Shown here piece after piece: positions 13,271 to 23,080 of a DNA stretch of 64,000 nt; the stretch's first letter is position 1; the number at the start of each line of letters is the position of its first letter. The translations under genes and the position numbers were made by a program. The notes under the pieces are model-generated. The model was not told where the DNA came from. It saw only the letters and a program-made list of their open reading frames with translations, and made no database searches. This DNA is from Osedax fenrisi (taxonomy: Eukaryota > Annelida > Polychaeta > Sabellida > Siboglinidae), in contig OZ025242.1 in the NCBI GenBank assembly GCA_964019155.1, positions 172,001 through 236,000 on the forward strand. Direction: 5' to 3'.

Positions 13271-13458
13271 AATCGAATCGTATCATCTAAAGTAAGGCTA
13301 TTATTATAAATATTATATATATATATATATATATATGTATAACTTTAAATATATATATATATATATATATTTGTATATAAAGTGAATACACAATATATTA
13401 ATTTAATAATGTATATAATATCTTTATCATTATTCTAATAAACGTGTTATAAATGTGT

Positions 13459-13474
13459 GGTCCTAAAAAGGACC
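13459..13474 (-). terminator. Histone 3' stem-loop of the H2A-like gene, copy 1
   Basis: On the minus strand GGTCCTTTTTAGGACC matches the histone stem-loop consensus perfectly (6-bp stem, TTTT loop) and is followed by ACACA. It lies 30 bp after the stop codon of the 153-aa ORF. Such stem-loops bind SLBP and direct cleavage of non-polyadenylated histone mRNA. Confidence 0.9.
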
Positions 13475-13503
13475 GATTTGTATGTATGTTACTACAACTA
13501 TAT

Positions 13504-13965
13504 TTAGCTTCGCATTTCTTTATTTAGCCTTAACATATGGTACGAGCAACGTTGCATAGCCAATTTGCATAATTCATCCGTTAACTCGTCCATAAGGATA
13601 CCTAAATATACTGGACCTCCAGCTTGAAATCTTTTAGAAAAAGTAATCCTTCTCAAATGAAAAAACCCTTTGTTTAATAATAATACTTGATTTCTTCTTA
13701 TTTGAGGAAGCATATTTTGTAATTGGTTTTGAATTTTTAAAGTTTGAAATTCAGTTTTTATATACTTAAATGCAGCTGTAATATATATAGATGCCGCACA
13801 TCTTTTACATTTAATTAATGCTTTTCCGCTCATGGTAGAAATGTTTAAGTATTTCGGAGCACCATATCCAGACGTATATCTTCTAGCGTAGTTTCCTCTT
13901 GTAAATCGTAAATGGAGACGAATGTTAGCAATTTTAGCTTTACTAGATTTGACTATTTCACTCAT
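13504..13965 (-). CDS. H2A-derived mosaic histone-like protein, copy 1 (153 aa)
   Basis: An intact 153-codon frame made of rearranged histone H2A pieces. Residues 16-41 (RLHLRFTRGNYARRYTSGYG, APKYL) match the H2A alpha-1/loop-1 region. Residues 64-76 (AAFKYIKTEFQTL) match alpha-2, and residues 84-97 (NMLPQIRRNQVLLL) match the C-terminal docking segment. Residues 102-139 restart the fold (FSKRFQAGGPVYLGILMDEL). About 20 residues are inserted at 42-62. After the stop, H2A-like sequence continues in another frame. Normal H2A is about 125-130 aa. A CCAAT/TATA promoter lies upstream and a perfect histone stem-loop downstream. The start is the ATG under this promoter. It could be a decayed pseudogene that happens to stay open, or a novel histone-fold doublet; the protein is identical in three copies. 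Confidence 0.6.
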   Translation of the reverse strand: MSEIVKSSKAKIANIRLHLRFTRGNYARRYTSGYGAPKYLNISTMSGKALIKCKRCAASIYITAAFKYIKTEFQTLKIQNQLQNMLPQIRRNQVLLLNKGFFHLRRITFSKRFQAGGPVYLGILMDELTDELCKLAMQRCSYHMLRLNKEMRS

Positions 13966-14027
13966 GATATAATTAAATAACTATATACAGCCAATATTAA
14001 AATAATATGAATAATGGATCAAAATAG

Positions 14028-14083
14028 CCATCTTATATAGGTAATTACGTGGATAACAAATAGTTAACTCGATTTGATTGGCC
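14028..14083 (-). promoter_or_regulatory. H2A-side promoter (CCAAT and TATA boxes)
   Basis: Read on the minus strand: GGCCAATCAAATC (CCAAT box, near 14083-14076), then CTATATAAGATGG (TATA box, near 14040-14028), about 65-75 bp upstream of the ORF start. The order and spacing are those of a histone gene promoter. Copy 2 and copy 3 carry the same elements with single-base changes. Confidence 0.7.
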
Positions 14084-14176
14084 AATTGTATATGATTAAT
14101 GATTAATTGTAAATGATTCATACTATTAATACATTATTTATATATTTTATTGTATAATATTAAATTTATTTTTTAA

Positions 14177-14226
14177 CCAATCAGAAGCATATTAATTTTC
14201 AATAACACGGTATTTACTATAAAAAG
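14177..14226 (+). promoter_or_regulatory. H3-side promoter (CCAAT and TATA boxes)
   Basis: CCAATCAG at 14177-14184 and TATAAAAAG at 14218-14226 point toward the H3 pseudogene. With the opposite-facing boxes at 14028-14083 they form the divergent promoter typical of paired histone genes. Both sets survive although the H3 coding region is broken. Confidence 0.7.
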
Positions 14227-14329
14227 GCTATTATCATTAGAAATAATTCATTCTAATAAAGTTTTCTTATACAGGTGTATTTCGTAATTATTGTGTAATA
14301 TTGGCATATGCCCTCGCTAATATTTGGCA

Positions 14330-14763
14330 ATAATGACCTCGCAAGGGTGATACAGCTACTGGTATAGTTAATAAGCTTCACAGAACATACCCGGTATCGA
14401 TTCTCTTCGTTATATCAATACTTAAACTCGGTTAAAGGATGTATTGGTTATATCCGTCGTTATCAAAAATATACGGAGTTACTTATCCGTGCGTTACTTT
14501 TCTAACGTTTAGTAATATATATCGATTTAAAAAATGATATACGTTTCTAAAGTTTCGTTAGTATGGCTCGAGCCTTAAATTCAAGGTATTATGATCTTAA
14601 GATCTTCAAGAAGCAAGTGATGCCAACTCAGTGGGACTCTTAGAATATGCTAAACGTGTTACAACCATGCCTAAAGATATTCAAGTCGTATTCGTGGTAA
14701 CATTTCGTGCATATGTTCTTAAAATAATTATTTAAGCAATACAAATCGGCTCTTTTTAGAGAC
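14330..14763 (+). pseudogene. Histone H3 pseudogene, copy 1
   Basis: Ordered fragments of H3 in several frames: ATG-V-K-HR region near 14350 (TATGIVNKLHR), IRRYQKYTELLIRALLF at 14449-14502 (family IRRYQKSTELLIRKLPF), DLKNDIRF at 14524-14547 (family DFKTDLRF), LQEASDANSVGLLEYAKRVT plus TMPKDIQ from 14604 (family LQEASEAYLVGLFE...HAKRVTIMPKDIQ, with about seven residues deleted) and RIRG at 14687-14698. In-frame stops, insertions and frameshifts make it non-functional. The N-terminal tail is not recognisable. It shares a divergent promoter with the H2A-like ORF. Confidence 0.85.
14748..14763 (+). terminator. Histone 3' stem-loop of H3 relic, copy 1
   Basis: GGCTCTTTTTAGAGAC followed by ACCCA. 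It matches the histone consensus except for one mismatch near the stem base. It closes the H3 pseudogene. Confidence 0.8.
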
Positions 14764-14808
14764 ACCCAATTTAATCATATTTATAATTAAATACTTTATA
14801 TATATATT

Positions 14809-14868
<60 letters not shown>

Positions 14869-15229
14869 TTAATTTGTAATATCCATTTTCTATATATTTC
14901 TCATAATATGTACAAATACAAATATCAGTATAAATATGCTATTTGTAGATCCACTCAATGTAATCAAGTATAGTGATTTTACATACTATGTTTAACTTGA
15001 TAAAAACATCGATGTAACCTACTTAAATACTATTTAATGTATAATTTCTTTAAACATTTATAGGATATTATATCTCCTAGATTTTAAAATAATTGAAGAC
15101 ATATTAATATACTTTAAATACTCATAGTATATCAGTGTAACATATATAATTTATTTAATATATATTAAATTTATTTTAATGATTTAGTAATATATTTTAA
15201 TCCAAATCAACTAAATTAACTCTTAGTGG

Positions 15230-16358
15230 AATAGTGCATAATGCACATGGTTTGTAGACTATTGCGTTTTAGTTAGTATCCCTCTAGATACATCCACCAT
15301 CTAGCCATAACAAGCGAAAAGGAAGGCCAGGCATGTAAGTCCTTTCCTGGTAGTTTTATGGTTCTACAAATCAAGACTCCTTCAATGCCTCCAAGTGGCA
15401 TACCACTGTAAACTGTTTACTTAGTATCCAGGCTAAATTGTAGGGGATCTACGAGAAAGTAACTCTGATTCCAAATCTTTATACTGCTTTGTAGTAAGAC
15501 ATTTTTAGGTAAAGGATAAGAGAGTGCAACTCTGAAATCAAACTAACTTCTATAGTAGTTGCGCCCATAGCAGTATTAGCAAATGAAAGACATGACAAGT
15601 ACAACACACAACACTAGGGTTAAAGTCCCTAATATATCCCTAATATATCCCTAACCTTCCCTTCAACCGAAACGATCTCTAAGGAGTAATATTACATACC
15701 TACTCCAAACCCGCAAGGAAAGGTGCATCTTGAGAAACGCGTAGGTAATAAGAAAAAACTATTAAAATTATAACGAGAAATCTTTGTATCAACTATGAAC
15801 GTTAGAACAATTCTAGAAGAACATAAATAACTAGAACTTAGGTATAATTTCGAAAGTCATGATGTAGAACTTCTTGAAATACAGGAACATCGAATTATGC
15901 ATTATGAAACTGTTAAGTATAATAATATTGGACATAACACACTCATAACAACATCAGCATGGACAAATTATCAAGGTACGTCAACAGGAGAAATTGGTAT
16001 AATGTTAAACAAAATATCAATAATTCACGTGAATAGTACTATGCGAGGTTATATCACACTCTGAGAGAATATTGATAAGCATATTCCATGTAAATCCTGC
16101 AACATCTATTATAATCATATATTCACCAACAAATTCTAGCGAAGATGAAGTTATAAACAAATTATACGATAAACTTAGAAGAGCTATAAAACTATACCAC
16201 ATCACAATTTCCTAATCATTATTGGAGATTGTAATGCAATGATAGGAAAAGATCAAGGGAATTTTACATATCATCAAGAAACAAATAAAAATGATGTATT
16301 ATTAATAGATATTATAAATGAAAAACAATTAGTAATAACAAATACATGTTTTCAAAAG
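15230..16358 (+). pseudogene. LINE 5' region and endonuclease fragment, copy 1
   Basis: Degenerate non-LTR retrotransposon. Near 15855-16015 the frame reads VELLEIQEHRIMHYETVKYN and later TTSAWTNYQGTSTGEIGIML, matching the QEHR...GGIG-type motifs of LINE endonucleases. At 16209-16358 it reads FLIIIGDCNAMIGKDQGNF, the catalytic GDxN motif. Stops interrupt it, and the fold-back MITE at 16361-16734 splits it from its C-terminal part at 16735-16816. No reverse transcriptase is present in the unit. The sequence upstream (15230-15780) is presumed 5' element sequence. Confidence 0.65.
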
Positions 16359-16360
16359 AA

Positions 16361-16734
16361 CCCAGCAAACAGTAAGAGCAGCATAATAGCAGCATAACAG
16401 CATATGCTAGAGCCTCAAATGTTTACATTGTGCTAGTATGCTGCTCTTAAATGTATATTATGCTGCTATTATGCTGCTATTAATTTTAAAAGTATATTAT
16501 GCTGCTATTATAATAATAGCAGCATAATAGCAGCATAATATACTTTTAAAATTAATAGCAGCATAATAGCAGCATAATGGCAGCATAATAGCAGCATAAC
16601 AGCAGCATAATAGCGTGACTAATTAATAGCAGCATAATATACATTTAAGAGCAGCATAATAGCACAATGTAAACATTTGAGGCTCTAGCATATGCTGTTA
16701 TGCTGCTATTATGCTGCTCTTACTGTTTGCAGGG
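16361..16734. mobile_element. Fold-back MITE, family C (in unit 1)
   Basis: A 374-bp element with very long inverted ends (about 80 bp). The left begins CCCAGCAAACAGTAAGAGCA and the right ends CTGCTCTTACTGTTTGCAGG. The interior is built of GCAGCATAATA repeats in both orientations, so nearly the whole element can fold on itself. It interrupts a LINE endonuclease frame; AA flanks it on both sides. An identical copy is at 19882-20255. Confidence 0.8.
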
Positions 16735-17055
16735 AAGTTGAATAAACTTTGGACATATATGGATCCGTGCTGTAGGAAATATCAGCTTGACTATATCTTA
16801 ATGAGTAAAAAATGGTGAAACAGCATCACAAATGTGGAAGCATATAGCACTTTTTCTAGTAGGTTTCAGATAATCGAATCGTATCATCTAAAGTAAGGCT
16901 ATTATTATAAATATTATATATATATATATATGTATAACTTTAAATATATATATATATATATATATATTTGTATATAAAGTGAATTCACAATATATTAATT
17001 TAATAATGTATATAATATCTTTATCATTATTCTAATAAACGTGTTATAAATGTGT

Positions 17056-17071
17056 GGTCCTAAAAAGGACC
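17056..17071 (-). terminator. Histone 3' stem-loop of the H2A-like gene, copy 2
   Basis: Same perfect GGTCCTTTTTAGGACC on the minus strand as in copy 1, followed by ACACA. Confidence 0.9.
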
Positions 17072-17100
17072 GATTTGTATGTATGTTACTACAACTATAT

Positions 17101-17562
17101 TTAGCTTCGCATTTCTTTATTTAGCCTTAACATATGGTACGAGCAACGTTGCATAGCCAATTTGCATAATTCATCCGTTAACTCGTCCATAAGGATACCT
17201 AAATATACTGGACCTCCAGCTTGAAATCTTTTAGAAAAAGTAATCCTTCTCAAATGAAAAAACCCTTTGTTTAATAATAATACTTGATTTCTTCTTATTT
17301 GAGGAAGCATATTTTGTAATTGGTTTTGAATTTTTAAAGTTTGAAATTCAGTTTTTATATACTTAAATGCAGCTGTAATATATATAGATGCCGCACATCT
17401 TTTACATTTAATTAATGCTTTTCCGCTCATGGTAGAAATGTTTAAGTATTTCGGAGCACCATATCCAGACGTATATCTTCTAGCGTAGTTTCCTCTTGTA
17501 AATCGTAAATGGAGACGAATGTTAGCAATTTTAGCTTTACTAGATTTGACTATTTCACTCAT
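17101..17562 (-). CDS. H2A-derived mosaic histone-like protein, copy 2 (153 aa)
   Basis: Protein identical to copy 1 (13504-13965); see that entry for the domain reading. Flanking DNA differs from copy 1 by a few bases, for example in the promoter (GGATAAAAAT for GGATCAAAAT, TATATAAG for TATATAGG), while the coding frame shows no change. Confidence 0.6.
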   Translation of the reverse strand: MSEIVKSSKAKIANIRLHLRFTRGNYARRYTSGYGAPKYLNISTMSGKALIKCKRCAASIYITAAFKYIKTEFQTLKIQNQLQNMLPQIRRNQVLLLNKGFFHLRRITFSKRFQAGGPVYLGILMDELTDELCKLAMQRCSYHMLRLNKEMRS

Positions 17563-17926
17563 GATATAATTAAATAACTATATACAGCCAATATTAAAAT
17601 AATATGAATAATGGATAAAAATAGCCATCTTATATAAGTAATTACGTGGATAACAAATAGTTAACTCGATTTGATTGGCCAATTGTATATGATTAATGAT
17701 TAATTGTAAATGATTCATACTATTAATACATTATTTATATATTTTATTGTATAATATTAAATTTATTTTTTAACCAATCAGAAGCATATTAATTTTCAAT
17801 AACACGGTATTTACTATAAAAAGGCTATTATCATTAGAAATAATTCATTCTAATAAAGTTTTCTTATACAGATGTATTTCGTAATTATTGTGTAATATTG
17901 GCATATGCCCTCGCTAATATTTGGCA

Positions 17927-18360
17927 ATAATGACCTCGCAAGGGTGATACAGCTACTGGTATAGTTAATAAGCTTCACAGAACATACCCGGTATCGATTC
18001 TCTTCGTTATATCAATACTTAAACTCGGTTAAAGGATGTATTGGTTATATCCGTCGTTATCAAAAATATACGGAGTTACTTATCCGTGCGTTACTTTTCT
18101 AACGTTTAGTAATATATATCGATTTAAAAAATGATATACGTTTCTAAAGTTTCGTTAGTATGGCTCGAGCCTTAAATTCAAGGTATTATGATCTTAAGAT
18201 CTTCAAGAAGCAAGTGATGCCAACTCAGTGGGACTCTTAGAATATGCTAAACGTGTTACAACCATGCCTAAAGATATTCAAGTCGTATTCGTGGTAACAT
18301 TTCGTGCATATGTTCTTAAAATAATTATTTAAGCAATACAAATCGGCTCTTTTTAGAGAC
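17927..18360 (+). pseudogene. Histone H3 pseudogene, copy 2
   Basis: Same broken H3 as copy 1, with the same stops, internal deletion (LQEASDANSVGLLEYAKRVT) and C-terminal RIRG remnant. The defects therefore predate the tandem amplification. Its stem-loop (GGCTCTTTTTAGAGAC, one mismatch) is at 18345-18360. Confidence 0.85.
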
Positions 18361-18405
18361 ACCCAATTTAATCATATTTATAATTAAATACTTTATATAT
18401 ATATT

Positions 18406-18460
<55 letters not shown>

Positions 18461-18749
18461 TATTTGTAGATCCACTCAATGTAATCAAGTATAGTGATTT
18501 TACATACTATGTTTAACTTGATAAAAACATCGATGTAGCCTACTTAAATACTATTTAATGTATAATTTCTTTAAACATTTATAGGATATTATATCTCCTA
18601 GATTTTAAAATAATTGAAGACATATTAATATACTTTAAATACTCATAGTATATCAGTGTAACATATATAATTTATTTAATATATATTAAATTTATTTTAA
18701 TGATTTAGTAATATATTTTAATCCAAATCAACTAAATTAACTCTTAGTG

Positions 18750-19879
18750 GAATAGTGCATAATGCACATGGTTTGTAGACTATTGCGTTTTAGTTAGTAT
18801 CCCTCTAGATACATCCACCATCTAGCCATAACAAGCGAAAAGGAAGGCCAGGCATGTAAGTCCTTTCCTGGTAGTTTTATGGTTCTACAAATCAAGACTC
18901 CTTCAATGCCTCCAAGTGGCATACCACTGTAAACTGTTTACTTAGTATCCAGGCTAAATTGTAGGGGATCTACGAGAAAGTAACTCTGATTCCAAATCTT
19001 TATACTGCTTTGTAGTAAGACATTTTTAGGTAAAGGATAAGAGAGTGCAACTCTGAAATCAAACTAACTTCTATAGTAGTTGCGCCCATAGCAGTATTAG
19101 CAAATGAAAGACATGACAAGTACAACACACAACACTAGGGTTAAAGTCCCTAATATATCCCTAATATATCCCTAACCTTCCCTTCAACCGAAACGATCTC
19201 TAAGGAGTAATATTACATACCTACTCCAAACCCGCAATGAAAGGTGCATCTTGAGAAACGCGTAGGTAATAAGACAAAACTATTAAAATTATAACGAGAA
19301 ATCTTTGTATCAACTATGAACGTTAGAACAATTCTAGAAGAACATAAATAACTAGAACTTAGGTATAATTTCGAAAGTCATGATGTAGAACTTCTTGAAA
19401 TACAGGAACATCGAATTATGCATTATGAAACTGTTAAGTATAATAATATTGGACATAACACACTCATAACAACATCAGCATGGACAAATTATCAAGGTAC
19501 GTCAACAGGAGAAATTGGTATAATGTTAAACAAAATATCAATAATTCACGTGAATAGTACTATGCGAGGTTATATCACACTCTGAGAGAATATTGATAAG
19601 CATATTCCATGTAAATCCTGCAACATCTATTATAATCATATATTCACCAACAAATTCTAGCGAAGATGAAGTTATAAACAAATTATACGATAAACTTAGA
19701 AGAGCTATAAAACTATACCACATCACAATTTCCTAATCATTATTGGAGATTGTAATGCAATGATAGGAAAAGATCAAGGGAATTTTACATATCATCAAGA
19801 AACAAATAAAAATGATGTATTATTAATAGATATTATAAATGAAAAACAATTAGTAATAACAAATACATGTTTTCAAAAG
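18750..19879 (+). pseudogene. LINE 5' region and endonuclease fragment, copy 2
   Basis: Near-identical duplicate of 15230-16358, including the GDCNAMIGKD endonuclease motif and the same stops. It is again cut by the family-C MITE at 19882-20255 and resumes at 20256. Confidence 0.65.
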
Positions 19880-19881
19880 AA

Positions 19882-20255
19882 CCCAGCAAACAGTAAGAGC
19901 AGCATAATAGCAGCATAACAGCATATGCTAGAGCCTCAAATGTTTACATTGTGCTAGTATGCTGCTCTTAAATGTATATTATGCTGCTATTATGCTGCTA
20001 TTAATTTTAAAAGTATATTATGCTGCTATTATAATAATAGCAGCATAATAGCAGCATAATATACTTTTAAAATTAATAGCAGCATAATAGCAGCATAATG
20101 GCAGCATAATAGCAGCATAACAGCAGCATAATAGCGTGACTAATTAATAGCAGCATAATATACATTTAAGAGCAGCATAATAGCACAATGTAAACATTTG
20201 AGGCTCTAGCATATGCTGTTATGCTGCTATTATGCTGCTCTTACTGTTTGCAGGG
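19882..20255. mobile_element. Fold-back MITE, family C (in unit 2)
   Basis: Same 374-bp element at the same LINE position as 16361-16734. It was copied with the unit rather than inserted independently. Confidence 0.8.
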
Positions 20256-20566
20256 AAGTTGAATAAACTTTGGACATATATGGATCCGTGCTGTAGGAAA
20301 TATCAGCTTGACTATATCTTAATGAGTAAAAAATGGTGAAACAGCATCACAAATGTGGAAGCATATAGCACTTTTTCTAGTAGGTTTCAGATAATCGAAT
20401 CGTATCATCTAAAGTAAGGCTATTATTATAAATATTATATATATATGTATAACTTTAAATATATATATATATATATATTTGTATATAAAGTGAATACACA
20501 ATATATTAATTTAATAATGTATATAATATCTTTATCATTATTCTAATAAACGTGTTATAAATGTGT

Positions 20567-20582
20567 GGTCCTAAAAAGGACC
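20567..20582 (-). terminator. Histone 3' stem-loop of the H2A-like gene, copy 3
   Basis: Perfect GGTCCTTTTTAGGACC on the minus strand, 30 bp past the stop codon, as in the other copies. Confidence 0.9.
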
Positions 20583-20611
20583 GATTTGTATGTATGTTAC
20601 TACAACTATAT

Positions 20612-21073
20612 TTAGCTTCGCATTTCTTTATTTAGCCTTAACATATGGTACGAGCAACGTTGCATAGCCAATTTGCATAATTCATCCGTTAACTCGTCCA
20701 TAAGGATACCTAAATATACTGGACCTCCAGCTTGAAATCTTTTAGAAAAAGTAATCCTTCTCAAATGAAAAAACCCTTTGTTTAATAATAATACTTGATT
20801 TCTTCTTATTTGAGGAAGCATATTTTGTAATTGGTTTTGAATTTTTAAAGTTTGAAATTCAGTTTTTATATACTTAAATGCAGCTGTAATATATATAGAT
20901 GCCGCACATCTTTTACATTTAATTAATGCTTTTCCGCTCATGGTAGAAATGTTTAAGTATTTCGGAGCACCATATCCAGACGTATATCTTCTAGCGTAGT
21001 TTCCTCTTGTAAATCGTAAATGGAGACGAATGTTAGCAATTTTAGCTTTACTAGATTTGACTATTTCACTCAT
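20612..21073 (-). CDS. H2A-derived mosaic histone-like protein, copy 3 (153 aa)
   Basis: Identical in protein sequence to copies 1 and 2. It is the best comparison for selection because the DNA on its promoter side has diverged most from the other units, yet the frame is unchanged. Confidence 0.6.
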   Translation of the reverse strand: MSEIVKSSKAKIANIRLHLRFTRGNYARRYTSGYGAPKYLNISTMSGKALIKCKRCAASIYITAAFKYIKTEFQTLKIQNQLQNMLPQIRRNQVLLLNKGFFHLRRITFSKRFQAGGPVYLGILMDELTDELCKLAMQRCSYHMLRLNKEMRS

Positions 21074-21424
21074 GATATAATTAAATAACTATATACAGCC
21101 AATATTAAAATAATATGAATAATGGATCAAAATAGCCATCTTATATAAGTAATTACGTGGATAACAAATAGTTAACTCGATTTGATTGGCCAATTGTATA
21201 TGATTAATGATTAATTGTAAATGATTCATACTATTAATACATTATTTATATATTTTATTGTATAATATTAAATTTATTTTTTAACCAATCAGAAGCATAT
21301 TAATTTTCAATAACACGGTATTTACTATAAAAAGGCTGTTTATCATTAGAAATAATTCATTCTAATAAAGTTATCTTACACAGATGTAGTTCGTAATTAT
21401 TGTGTAATGCCCTCGCTAATAGTT

Positions 21425-21516
21425 GGCAATAATGACCTCGCAAGGGTGATACAGCTACTGGTATAGTTAATAAGCTTCACAGAACATACCCGGTATCGTT
21501 TCTCTTTGTTATATCA
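21425..21516 (+). pseudogene. Histone H3 pseudogene, copy 3 (truncated)
   Basis: Only the N-terminal remnant survives (TATGIVNKLHR region). The sequence stops at TATATCAA, where the next repeat element begins. There is no IRRYQK helix and no stem-loop. Confidence 0.75.
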
Positions 21517-21886
21517 ACCCAGTAAACATTAACAGCTTCATAACAGCCTCATAACAGCCTTAAAACAGCATATTCGAAAAATACAGCCTAATATCTGCCT
21601 CATAACAGGTTCTTATGAAAAAACAGCATCATATCAGACTCATAACAGCATTATGGTAATATCCTCATAAATTATATAAAAACAGCCTCATAACAGCAAT
21701 ATGATAATATCTTTATAATAGCCTACATAAATTATATAAAAAACAGCCTCATAACATACCCATAACAGCATTATAATAATATCCTCATAAATTATATAAA
21801 AACAGACTCATAACAGCAATATTATAATATCCTCATAATAGCCTACATAAATTATATAAAAACATCATCATAACAGACCAGGCCCG
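21517..21886. repeat. CATAACAGCCT tandem repeats with a family-C-like end
   Basis: It begins CCCAGTAAACATTAACAGC, close to the family-C terminus CCCAGCAAACA. It continues as degenerate repeats of 'cctcataacagcattat' and 'aattatataaaaacagcctc'. No matching right-hand end was found, so it may be a truncated element. It replaces the rest of histone unit 3. Confidence 0.55.
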
Positions 21887-21950
21887 TAGCCAGAAATGTA
21901 TACCAGGGGGGGCAAGGCCCCACAAAATATTAAGACTAAAGTGTAATGAA
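21887..21950. mobile_element. Transposon end fragment (GGCCCGTAGCCAG type)
   Basis: CAGGCCCGTAGCCAGAAATG followed by GGGGGGGCAAGGCCCC. This phrase resembles the ends of DNA-transposon-derived repeats found in many animals. No partner end was found. Confidence 0.3.
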
Positions 21951-22001
21951 TATAAACTAGTATACTAGTTATAATATCACTGCTAGTAATTTACTAGTAT
22001 A

Positions 22002-22572
22002 CCCAGCAAACAATATATTCGACGCTTTTGGACGCCATGCGCCTAAAAGTTCCGGAATTAATTCGTCACTTTGATGAAAATTTGCGCCCAAAAGCGTCGA
22101 ATTATTCTATTGTACTTTGGACGCTGTTGCGCCCAAAAGCGTCGAATTTGCGACGAATTCAATATAGATTCGGAACTGAAGCGCCCAAAAGCGTCGAAAA
22201 AGCGACGAATATATCGATTCAGAATCAAAGAGTCCAAAAGCGACGAAAAAGTGACGAATTCAATATGATTCGGAACTGAAGCGCCCATAAGCGTCGAAAA
22301 AGCGACGAATTCACTATGATTCAGAACTGAAGCGCCCAAAAGCGTCGAAAAAGCGACGAATATATCGATTCGGAATCAAAGCGTCCAAAAGCGACATAAA
22401 AGTGACGAATTCAATATGATTCGGAACTGAAGTGCCCAAAAGCGTCAAATTTGCGACGAATTCAATATGATTGAGAACTGAAGCGCCCAAAAGCGTCGAA
22501 TACATCGATTCGGAATCAAAGCGTCGAAAAAGCGCCCATAAATTCTCAAAAGTCGATAAATTGTTTGCTGGG
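22002..22572. mobile_element. Non-autonomous DNA element, family C (GCGTCGAA-rich interior)
   Basis: A 571-bp element beginning CCCAGCAAACAATATATTCG and ending AATTGTTTGCTGGG, with TA on both flanks (possible 2-bp target duplication). The interior is a degenerate tandem array around AAGCGCCCAAAAGCGTCGAA and GACGAATTCAATATGATTCG. Short open frames in it are by-products of the repeats. It shares only its outer ~12 bp with the fold-back MITEs. Confidence 0.7.
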
Positions 22573-23080
22573 TACTCTATTACTTATATTGACGCACAAT
22601 GTGAATTAAACAGGGTATAAATAAACAATACATAAACATACAATATGTGTGTATATATACACTATATAAACATAACTTTATATACATATAATACAATATA
22701 AAAAGCAGTAGGATCAGGTTAACAGGCAAGGTATACAATAATAACATCAGTAGACTTATCTACTAGCGAGTGAATTAAACATTTAGTCATGGCAAGGGTA
22801 AGTTTAAAACGATATTTTCTAATATTATGTAGAAAATATTTAGTAATGCATCATATTATTAATGTTTGGAGATTAGTCTAGGTGAGAAGTTATAGTGAAA
22901 GCAAATATAGTTATAGATTGAGATTCTCAATTTGAGAAGTTGGAAGAAATAGTAGAAAAGGATGTGTAATTGATAGAGGAGATCTGGGTCTTGTGAATAT
23001 TATAGTATTAGTTTTAGTAATAGTTAAGGACATTTAGTTATGAGAGTGATCAGTAATACAATTAAACATCGATATTTGAA
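22573..23080. other. Intergenic, nothing recognised
   Basis: AT-rich sequence. No supported feature. Confidence 0.5.

Larger units (their letters stand above)
13034..16633. repeat. Histone-derived tandem unit, copy 1
   Basis: First of about 2.4 tandem copies of a ~3.5-3.6 kb unit. Order: 3' piece of a fold-back MITE, LINE endonuclease tail, H2A-like ORF (minus), divergent promoter, H3 pseudogene (plus), TA microsatellite, LINE fragment (plus), fold-back MITE. Units are nearly identical apart from single-base changes, TA-run length and a small deletion in copy 2. The left breakpoint lies inside the MITE, so the MITE was present before amplification. Confidence 0.85.
16634..20154. repeat. Histone-derived tandem unit, copy 2
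   Basis: Second copy, about 3.52 kb. Relative to copy 1 it has shorter TA runs and lacks about 60 bp beside the TA microsatellite near 18455. The order of parts is unchanged. Confidence 0.85.
20155..21516. repeat. Histone-derived tandem unit, copy 3 (truncated)
   Basis: Third copy, truncated inside the H3 pseudogene at about 21516, where a CCCAGTAAACA-type repeat block begins. It retains the H2A-like ORF and the divergent promoter and has more sequence changes than the other copies near 21340-21500. Confidence 0.8.
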
